Source: UBA4416 sp048498515
GTDB taxonomy: Bacteria > Bacteroidota > Bacteroidia > B-17B0 > Aurantibacillaceae
Assembly (NCBI GenBank): GCA_048498515.1
Contig: JBEHXV010000028.1
Span: 1-64,000 of the forward strand
DNA length: 64,000 bases
Reading direction: 5' to 3'
Shown here: piece after piece, positions 43,177 through 50,087 of the stretch
Layout of the letters: every line of letters starts with the position of its first letter
Position numbering within the stretch: the stretch's first letter is position 1
Program-made: the position numbers and the translations under genes
The notes under the pieces: generated by a model
Databases searched by the model: none
What the model was told of the DNA's origin: nothing
The model's input: only the letters and a program-made list of their open reading frames with translations

Positions 43177-46100
43177 TTAATCCTGTTTTATTGTTTTCAA
43201 AACATGGTTATTTACTTTTACAAAGTACGTTCCGTTTTTCCAGTTTCCTGAATCAATACTTACTTTGTTTTCTGTTGTTTTCTCAGAATAGATCAATTCA
43301 CCTAATGTATTGTATACTGTAATGCTTGTTTCCTTGTTCGAATAATTCTCCCAGTTTATTATCAATGAATGATTGAACGGGTTTGGATAGAGGTTCAGGG
43401 TTTCTTCGTTTGTTATTCCCGCTATGCCCGTGCATAAACTAACGTTTTGGGTAATGGTTGCCATTGACGAGCAAAGGCCATCATTTACCGTCACAGTATA
43501 ATCTGTTGTTGTAGTTGGCGAAACAGAAGTGCTCATCGTCATGGCTCCATCCGACCAGAGGTAATTGGAAGCGCTGGTGCTTGCGGTTAAAATGGCATTT
43601 TCACCAACACAGATCAGGGTATTTGATGTGCTTACAGAAAGGGCCGGTAAAGGATTTACCGTTACAGTTACCATTGCTGTATTTGAGCAGCCATTTACCG
43701 TTTCACCGGTTACGCTGTAAGTGGCGTCTGTTGAAGGAGAAGTAGTATACGTTTGTCCGGTCGAATTATCCTGCCATGTATAATTATCGGCGCCATTCGC
43801 GGTTAATGATACTGTTTCTCCCGCGCAGAGGCTTAGTGTGTTTGAACTAATGCTTACACCTGGCGTTGTATTTACGGTGATGGTAATTGTTGCCATGTCT
43901 TCACAGCCATTGCTACCGGTTCCTGTTACGCTATAATCTGTAGTTGTTGAAGGAGTGGCAGAATAAGTCGCATTGGTTGAATTATCTGTCCAGGTATAAG
44001 TAGATGCACCGACAATGCTTAAAGTCACCGTTTCACCAGAACAAATGCTGTTTGTATTTGCTGTTAATGATAACGATGGTAAAGCCTCCACACTAATTGT
44101 CAAGGAATTTGAATTGATAGAGCAGCCAACATTGTTCAATTTTACTGAGTAGTTACCAGCTACAGTGGTAGTGTAGGTTGCAGCATTGGCACCGCTAATT
44201 AACGAACCGTTATCGTACCATGTATAAGTTGCTCCTGATAAGGTGCTTGTACTGATGGATACTACCTCACCGGCACATACGGTTGAAGAACCACTGGCGG
44301 AAATAGTTGCAGAAGCCGTAGGACAGGCAATTTCATAAACAGAAACCGTGCTGCTCACTTCATTTCCTAAAACAATTAATGCTTTCCCGGTTGGACTATC
44401 GGATTGCTTTACATAAATAATTCCTTCAGGACCCCTGTCTCCGGTTAAGGTTGTGGTGCTCCTGTTGTTAACGTATTGTACAAATTGTGGGGCGGCAGGA
44501 TTGTTGATGTTGAACATCATTAAACCACCAATTCTTTCCATGCTTACAAAAGCATAAAGATTTCCTGCAATAGTTGCTACGGCTACCCCTTCTGGTTCTG
44601 GGCCTTTGCTGGCGCTTCTTTTTTTGAAAACAAGATCATCATGGCTCGCGTTAAAGATCGCGCCATAAACAGGATCTTTGGCAGTCAATTCTTCCAGGTC
44701 GTCACCGCTGTCATATACTAATGTTCCGGTTGTAGCATTCCATATAGAGAAAGAACGGCCGCCAAATGTATAAATCTCGTCAAAGTCACCATCGCCATCG
44801 GTATCGCCTAAGGTATTGGTGCATTTCAATTTACCTAAAGCGGCATTGTTCTTCATAATGGAAGCGTAAGGAAAAACCACGGGATCTAAAGAGTAAGTAG
44901 CAGCCCCAACAGTTGCCTCTTCGTCATATGAACCATACTGACGGGCATCGCCTTCATTGGCGGTAATTAAGTAGTCAACACCACCTACCGAGAAATGGGT
45001 CATGCCATCGGGCATAAATACACCTTTTACCGGCCAGTTTGCGATATTGATATTACTGCCGCTGCTGGTGGCATCAATCCCGTAATTTGCATTGGTGTGG
45101 TCTTTGAAGCCCAATGGTTTAATATCGGTAATTGTATTAGTGGTCAGATCGACATAAGCGAAGGCATTATTTTCCTGTAAAGCAACATAGGCTGTCATGT
45201 CATCATCGGAAATGGTAACATACTCGGGCTCCATATCCTGTGCAACGGTTGAGCCGGGCCCGAAAATGCGAACGCCGCTCGCTTTTAAAGAAGCCACCTG
45301 GCTGTTGAAGGAAGTAAATAAAGCAGTAGTTACATTTGATTGTGAAAGAGATGGAATACCGCCTGAGATATCAATGATGCTTACCGAACCTTCGGGGTCA
45401 ATAGTATACGCTGTATTTGGTTGCCCCTCGTTGGCTGTTAAGACACGTGTCCCGGCATGATTGAATGTTACCATATCGGGTAAAGCACCTACTGTTACTT
45501 GTTTTTGGAAAACGCCATTGGTATTGAAGAATACGACGAAGCCATTCAGCTCAGGTGTATTGTTTTCGATAGCACAGGCAACAATGCCATTTTTAACCGC
45601 TACGCTGTTAATGTTCCCATACGATGAAATATCGATAGAGGCAAATAAGCTCATGGCTGCCGGATTGGAAAAATCAATGATATCCAGTTTACGGCCAATG
45701 GAATTGGCTACAAAGATGCGTTGACTGATTGGGTCATGAGCGACAATTTCGGCGGAGTTTGTGGCAAAAGCGCCATTTGAAAAACTGGATACATGGGTCA
45801 TGGTTACTTCATTAGTAGCCGATGGTGTTACATGATCGTTATCCTTGATGAAAATAATTTGTTCTTTGTTTCCAGTAATGGTAGCATTTACAGGGTTTTG
45901 CAACCTGATGACAAAGTACTCTGAAATTTCCTGTAAAGCATCGTCATTAACCGTTATGCTAAGAGTTTTTACACCTGTGGAGTTCCCTGGGAATGTAACG
46001 GTTTGGGTTGTATAGGCCAGGTCGGAGCCAACCAATGCCGTTCCAAAAGGAATAATGGCTACTTCAACTGATGATTGATTGGCATTTGAATTACTGATGG

Positions 46101-46926
46101 CAATGTTGGCGGTAATGGTTCCTACCGACTCTAACACGGTTTGATTATCGGCTGAAAAACCAAAATTGGCCGGAGGCAGAACTGAGCCGAGAATAACACT
46201 TGACGTTCCATCGGTCAGTGAACCTGTGCTCCAGGTACGGTTAGTGATGTAGGTATTGGTAAGAGTATCAAAAGTGCCGCTTGCTATCACATTAACACCT
46301 GAACCGGGATCGGGACCAAAGAAACTGCTACCGGATAATTTGCCACCGTTATAAAGATCATTTACAGGAAGCTGGTAACCGCCACTTGCAACAGTGGCAC
46401 TTCCTATAGCTGTACCGTAAAAAACAGCATCTACCGGAACCGTACTATTTGTGAGCGAAGCAATATTGCTTGCAAATACGGCGATGCCGTCGGCATTTGA
46501 ACCACCGTTCCCAACAATACCTCCTGACGCGGCTGTTCCAAAACCATCACCGGCAGTTGTACCTGTATTAATAACTCTTAATTTTACTCCTGTTGGCGCC
46601 ATTAATGTTCCGCCAACATAAACAACGTCTCCTGGATTTACCGTACCGGTAGTAATGCTGAAACCATAAGATAAAGCACCTCCGGCTATCCAACCGGCCG
46701 AGGTTGCATTGCCATTATTACAGGCAACAACACAGTATGGAGTAAGGGAAAAGTCTATAAATTTTGTTGCCCTGAATTCAATGTACTCATACGGTGAATC
46801 GGTACTTGGCGGGTTAGCCGAAAATTCACTGATGATGAGTCCCGGGTTTTGCGCCTTTATGCTGATGACAGAGCATAATGCGAGTAGAATGATGAAGGTT
46901 AGTTTTTTGAGTAGTGTGTTTTTCAT
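43177..46926 (-). CDS. Choice-of-anchor I family T9SS protein with lamin-tail-like and Calx-beta domains
   Basis: The start at 46926 leaves a signal peptide ending SIKAQ; an ATG three codons earlier (46935) is also possible. The domains in order are: a lamin-tail-like domain (about 30-170, LIISEFSANPP), a Calx-beta domain (about 260-365), the choice-of-anchor I propeller (about 380-885, with NSIGRKLDIIDFSNP, TANEGQPNTAY and EGVAVATIAGNLYAFVSMER given by its ends), and several Ig/PKD-like repeats with Cys pairs (about 890-1165). A T9SS type A domain begins NLYPNPFNHSLIINW. The function of the family is unclear. I recall atypical alkaline phosphatases among cyanobacterial relatives, which would suit this neighbourhood, but I cannot verify that here. 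Confidence 0.82.
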   Translation of the reverse strand: MKNTLLKKLTFIILLALCSVISIKAQNPGLIISEFSANPPSTDSPYEYIEFRATKFIDFSLTPYCVVACNNGNATSAGWIAGGALSYGFSITTGTVNPGDVVYVGGTLMAPTGVKLRVINTGTTAGDGFGTAASGGIVGNGGSNADGIAVFASNIASLTNSTVPVDAVFYGTAIGSATVASGGYQLPVNDLYNGGKLSGSSFFGPDPGSGVNVIASGTFDTLTNTYITNRTWSTGSLTDGTSSVILGSVLPPANFGFSADNQTVLESVGTITANIAISNSNANQSSVEVAIIPFGTALVGSDLAYTTQTVTFPGNSTGVKTLSITVNDDALQEISEYFVIRLQNPVNATITGNKEQIIFIKDNDHVTPSATNEVTMTHVSSFSNGAFATNSAEIVAHDPISQRIFVANSIGRKLDIIDFSNPAAMSLFASIDISSYGNINSVAVKNGIVACAIENNTPELNGFVVFFNTNGVFQKQVTVGALPDMVTFNHAGTRVLTANEGQPNTAYTIDPEGSVSIIDISGGIPSLSQSNVTTALFTSFNSQVASLKASGVRIFGPGSTVAQDMEPEYVTISDDDMTAYVALQENNAFAYVDLTTNTITDIKPLGFKDHTNANYGIDATSSGSNINIANWPVKGVFMPDGMTHFSVGGVDYLITANEGDARQYGSYDEEATVGAATYSLDPVVFPYASIMKNNAALGKLKCTNTLGDTDGDGDFDEIYTFGGRSFSIWNATTGTLVYDSGDDLEELTAKDPVYGAIFNASHDDLVFKKRSASKGPEPEGVAVATIAGNLYAFVSMERIGGLMMFNINNPAAPQFVQYVNNRSTTTLTGDRGPEGIIYVKQSDSPTGKALIVLGNEVSSTVSVYEIACPTASATISASGSSTVCAGEVVSISTSTLSGATYTWYDNGSLISGANAATYTTTVAGNYSVKLNNVGCSINSNSLTISVEALPSLSLTANTNSICSGETVTLSIVGASTYTWTDNSTNATYSATPSTTTDYSVTGTGSNGCEDMATITITVNTTPGVSISSNTLSLCAGETVSLTANGADNYTWQDNSTGQTYTTSPSTDATYSVTGETVNGCSNTAMVTVTVNPLPALSVSTSNTLICVGENAILTASTSASNYLWSDGAMTMSTSVSPTTTTDYTVTVNDGLCSSMATITQNVSLCTGIAGITNEETLNLYPNPFNHSLIINWENYSNKETSITVYNTLGELIYSEKTTENKVSIDSGNWKNGTYFVKVNNHVLKTIKQD

Positions 46927-46935
46927 AGAGTTCAA

Positions 46936-47323
46936 TTTTTTACGGCAAATCTCCGGGCAATGCCTTATGGTTGACTTAAGCCAAAATGAAAAAACGGTTA
47001 AAAATATTTTCCAATGTTAGAACAGGGTTATGGAAAACAGGAGAAAGAGTATTTCAGATAATTATTAGTTTACATGATGTAATTACAAAACAGGAATAAT
47101 GTTAAATTAAAATTTACATTGAGTATTTACGACCCCGGCGGGGTCAAATGTTTATAGAAGTATTACAATAAAAGTGTACGACCCCGACGGGGTCGAATAA
47201 TCTAATATTGCATTTCGTAGCTATAAACATTTGAATCCTTTGGATTCAGTGCCTAATATATTAATGCATTTTTTGGAATAGTGTGGAAGCTCTATTCAGG
47301 ACATGGACCATATAGTTGTCCTG
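46936..47323. other. 388-base intergenic region
   Basis: The region holds the 5' flank of the choice-of-anchor I gene on its left and the composite three-hairpin repeat (47131-47248) on its right. I see no gene, RNA or clear promoter elsewhere in it. Confidence 0.5.
47131..47248. repeat. Composite three-hairpin intergenic repeat, copy 2
   Basis: Palindromes GACCCCGGCGGGGTC (47131-47145), CGACCCCGACGGGGTCG (47179-47195) and TGAATCCTTTGGATTCA (47232-47248) have the same order and nearly the same spacing as copy 1 at 24848-24965. The linkers share AAATGTTTATAGAA and CTATAAACATT. The first palindrome has changed between copies by compensating arm mutations (CCTC/GAGG versus CCCC/GGGG), which argues that hairpin formation is selected. 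Confidence 0.82.
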
Positions 47324-48016
47324 TTAGATTAAATCGGTATTGATAATATACCCGATGCCTTTTGAGGTTTTAATAATGTCGTTGCCAAGCCTTCTCCTGA
47401 TGTTGCGGATATGGATATCGATGGTACGGCTGTTGGCTACTTTCGGATCGTTCCAGATGAGGTTGGCAAAATCCTGCCTGGTGAATATTTTGTGTGTATT
47501 GTGGTACATAAGGCTGATCATTTCAAATTCTTTTCGTGGAAGGCTGATCTTTCCTTCCTGTGTAATGATCATGTACTGCTCTTTATCCACATATAGTTTA
47601 CCCGGCTCTTTTTCAGGGATAATATCCGTGTGCTTATGGAAGACTCTCTTCTTTAAAGTTGCAATGCGGGCTTCGAGCAGGATGGGCTTTATGGGTGTTA
47701 CAATAAAATCGTCGGCGCCCGAATTGAAAGCGGTGATCTGTATGTAATCGTCCTGTTTGTTGGAAAAGATAATAATATACGGCTGTTCAATTCCCTTTAA
47801 GTTGCGGATATCAGAAGTCAGGCTGATGCCATCCTTATACCTGAAATCAAGTTCAATAATCACCAGGTGAATGGCTTGATTATTAAGCAAGGAAAATAAT
47901 TCGGAATCGGTTTTTACAGGAAAAACAGAGTAGGATTTTTCCTCCAGGTACTCAATTGACTTTTTTACCTGTGATTCGGAATTGGAGCAGATAACTATCT
48001 TAAAGGAGTTTGTCAT
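47324..48016 (-). CDS. OmpR/PhoB-type regulator with a degenerate receiver domain
   Basis: The protein has a receiver-like domain (about 5-122) and a winged-helix DNA-binding domain (about 130-230, with the recognition helix region NSRTIDIHIRNIRRRLGND). The receiver has lost its phosphorylation chemistry. The paired acidic residues are S11-N12, the acceptor aspartate is E55 (in IIELDFRYKDG) and the conserved lysine is T107 (in DDFIVTPIKP); only the Ser/Thr position (S85) is kept. The winged helix is closely similar to that of the canonical paralog at 54777-55466. It probably binds DNA independently of phosphorylation. It follows the 48066-49907 gene, with a hairpin ending eight bases before its ATG. 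Confidence 0.88.
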   Translation of the reverse strand: MTNSFKIVICSNSESQVKKSIEYLEEKSYSVFPVKTDSELFSLLNNQAIHLVIIELDFRYKDGISLTSDIRNLKGIEQPYIIIFSNKQDDYIQITAFNSGADDFIVTPIKPILLEARIATLKKRVFHKHTDIIPEKEPGKLYVDKEQYMIITQEGKISLPRKEFEMISLMYHNTHKIFTRQDFANLIWNDPKVANSRTIDIHIRNIRRRLGNDIIKTSKGIGYIINTDLI

Positions 48017-48024
48017 GTATAAAA

Positions 48025-48052
48025 AAAGGCACGAACCGAGGTCCGTGCCTTT
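48025..48052 (-). terminator. Hairpin between the T9SS surface gene and the degenerate regulator
   Basis: Reading the minus strand, AAAGGCACG pairs with CGTGCCTTT, with further ACC/GGT pairing toward a three-base loop, and a run of seven T follows (48027-48021). It terminates the 48066-49907 gene, but it ends only eight bases before the ATG of the regulator, so it could also act as an attenuator for that gene. Confidence 0.8.
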
Positions 48053-48065
48053 ACTTATTTAAGAA

Positions 48066-49907
48066 TTACTGATTGATGATTAATTTCTTGGTTTCTTTTG
48101 ATCCGTTAACTTCTAAGGAGATATAGTAAATACCCGCTGATAAGTCAGACGTATTGATGTTGATGCTGTGGTTGCCTTTTTCAAAAGACGTTTCATTAAC
48201 CGCATTTGAAACCAGGTGACCTAATACATCATAAACAGATACTGATACTTTATTGTCAGCAACTAAAGCAAACGATAGGTTTGTACTTTTTGTAGCGGGG
48301 TTAGGGTAAACAACAAACGAGTTTTCAAGCGTGTTTGTTAAGTTTTTCACACCAGTGAACCCACCATAAATGTTTGGATCAGTGAAAACCGCGCCAGAAG
48401 CAGCTACAGAAGCAGCTTGTAAACGGAAGTCAGGAGTTTGACCTACACCGCCACCATCATCCAAACCATCAAAATTGGGATCTACAAATTTAATGTCGGA
48501 TACTGTTTTAGTTGTATCAATGCTGTGTAAAGGCACATAAGTATGATACCATACCTGTGTGAAATCAGCATCGCCACCCTGGAAATTAGCAACTTTGCTG
48601 CCAACGATGTAGTTGTTGGCATAAGTAGCAGAACTATCTGTATAGGTAGCCTGGAATGGATCTAAATTATCTTTGGTACCGGCAATTTGAAAACGTAAAC
48701 CTGTTTTATAACCTACAAAGATGGTGTTGACAACAGTTTGAGCCATGTTTCTGCGAAGGTGAGCACCGTTTTTATGTGCAGCAATAGCAGGGTTGGTAGA
48801 CGTTAAATCCTGACCGTAACCTGTACCATCGGCATAAGGACCAACCATGGTCATGTTAGAGAAAACAGCTTTGGTATGTAATTTTGCCCAGTCAATAGAA
48901 CCGTTTGCAGGAGAAGGTACATTGGCATTATAACCTGTTAAATCATTGTTATCACACTCAAAACCATTCGATTCGCCACCGGCTAAGTTGTAATCGGAAA
49001 TGTTAGGATCTTTGATGCCTAATCCAAATTGGATACGACCATTAAAGCCCATGTCAGTATCAAAGTCATCATCCAAACCTCTGTAAGCCACTAAGTATTT
49101 AGCGTCCATAGAACCACCAAACCACTCAAAAGAGTCATCGCCACCAAATGAGCATTGTACGTGATGAATTTGAGTACCTTTACCAACGCCACCCATGGTT
49201 AGGGCGTTGATCTCGCTGTTTGCAACAGAAGGATTTAATGATACACCAGCAAACTCAATACGTGTGTATTGGATCTCACCTGAGTTATCGTTAGCATCAA
49301 TACCACCAAAGTGACGTTTTACATCATCTGTAAAAAAGCCTTCCAGTTTCATAACATTCCAACCCTGATCTGTTTCACCCGGATTAGCTACTACCGAAGT
49401 TTTGTTAACAGGCGCTTTACCGCAAAGCATTACACCGCCCCAGTCGCCATTTTGGCGGTTTCCGGCAGGCTGAGCTGAAGAGAAGATAATAGGATTTGTT
49501 TTAGTACCTACAGCATGGATCTTAGAACCTTTAGAGATGATTAATACTCCGCAGGTATGTGAAACCGGATCAAATGGCGCACCATAAATATGACAGCCCG
49601 GTTCAATGGTTAATTCGGCACCGCCGGTAACATGAACGAAATTGCCCAGATAAATTACATCGTTGGAATGCCAGGTAGTATTATTTGTAATATCTGTTGA
49701 TAAGGTCATTGTAGGAGCAGGGTAAGCTGTGTTCTCACAGTCATAATTTGTCCAACCGGCAGTCCAGTCGTTTGAGTTTGTACCTGTTGTACCATCGGTA
49801 ACAGGAAAAGCACCTTTATATGAGGTCACATCCCATGTAAATGGAGATTGTGCATTGATTATCCCACAGGCTAATAATGCAGCGGCTGATAAGTAAATTT
49901 TTTTCAT
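48066..49907 (-). CDS. T9SS-exported beta-helix-like surface protein next to a TonB receptor
   Basis: A signal peptide (1-19, ending NAQ) is followed by a domain of about 500 residues with the order of a surface beta-helix: GGAELTIEPGCHIYG, LIISKGSKIHAVGTKTNPIIF (here residues about 110-130), NGDWGGVMLCGKAP and DDSFEWFGGSMDAK. It carries Asp/Asn-rich turns such as DANDNSGE that may bind calcium. The T9SS type A domain begins FVVYPNPATKSTNLSF. I know no enzymatic activity. It lies 181 bases downstream of a TonB receptor gene on the same strand, the arrangement expected of a receptor and its surface partner, and its promoter carries five 11-bp repeats. Confidence 0.8.
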   Translation of the reverse strand: MKKIYLSAAALLACGIINAQSPFTWDVTSYKGAFPVTDGTTGTNSNDWTAGWTNYDCENTAYPAPTMTLSTDITNNTTWHSNDVIYLGNFVHVTGGAELTIEPGCHIYGAPFDPVSHTCGVLIISKGSKIHAVGTKTNPIIFSSAQPAGNRQNGDWGGVMLCGKAPVNKTSVVANPGETDQGWNVMKLEGFFTDDVKRHFGGIDANDNSGEIQYTRIEFAGVSLNPSVANSEINALTMGGVGKGTQIHHVQCSFGGDDSFEWFGGSMDAKYLVAYRGLDDDFDTDMGFNGRIQFGLGIKDPNISDYNLAGGESNGFECDNNDLTGYNANVPSPANGSIDWAKLHTKAVFSNMTMVGPYADGTGYGQDLTSTNPAIAAHKNGAHLRRNMAQTVVNTIFVGYKTGLRFQIAGTKDNLDPFQATYTDSSATYANNYIVGSKVANFQGGDADFTQVWYHTYVPLHSIDTTKTVSDIKFVDPNFDGLDDGGGVGQTPDFRLQAASVAASGAVFTDPNIYGGFTGVKNLTNTLENSFVVYPNPATKSTNLSFALVADNKVSVSVYDVLGHLVSNAVNETSFEKGNHSININTSDLSAGIYYISLEVNGSKETKKLIINQ

Positions 49908-49943
49908 TTTGATTAGATTTATATTTTAGAGTGTTTAACGGCA

Positions 49944-50020
49944 CAAAGCTATCTTGTGTATCTTGAGTTTTCATTAAACAAACTTTACCTTTACCTTACA
50001 CTTACATTAAGTTAATGTTA
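49944..50020 (-). promoter_or_regulatory. Promoter with five tandem 11-bp repeats, candidate Pho-box array
   Basis: On the minus strand, five consecutive 11-bp units each begin with TAA (50020-50010, 50009-49999, 49998-49988, 49987-49977, 49976-49966). They are followed 14 bases later by TAGCTTTG (49951-49944), a perfect TAnnTTTG box 36 bases before the ATG. The 11-bp period is that of dimeric PhoB/OmpR regulators binding head to tail. No -33 TTG is present. Regulation by the PhoB-like protein at 54777 is an inference. Confidence 0.5.
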
Positions 50021-50031
50021 TGTCATAAAAA

Positions 50032-50060
50032 AAATCACTGCCCTTAATGAACAGTGATTT
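50032..50060 (-). terminator. Terminator of the TonB receptor gene
   Basis: Arms AAATCACTG (50032-50040) and CAGTGATTT (50052-50060) are perfectly complementary with an 11-base loop. A run of A's on the plus strand (50027-50034) supplies the U-tract of the minus-strand transcript. It lies 28 bases beyond the stop codon of the receptor gene. Confidence 0.8.
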
Positions 50061-50087
50061 AATCAAACAAAACAATGTGTATCTTTT

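Noticed and set aside
48025..48052. Riboswitch before the degenerate regulator
   Set aside because: The only structure is one short hairpin with a T-tract, too small for a known aptamer; terminator or attenuator is enough.
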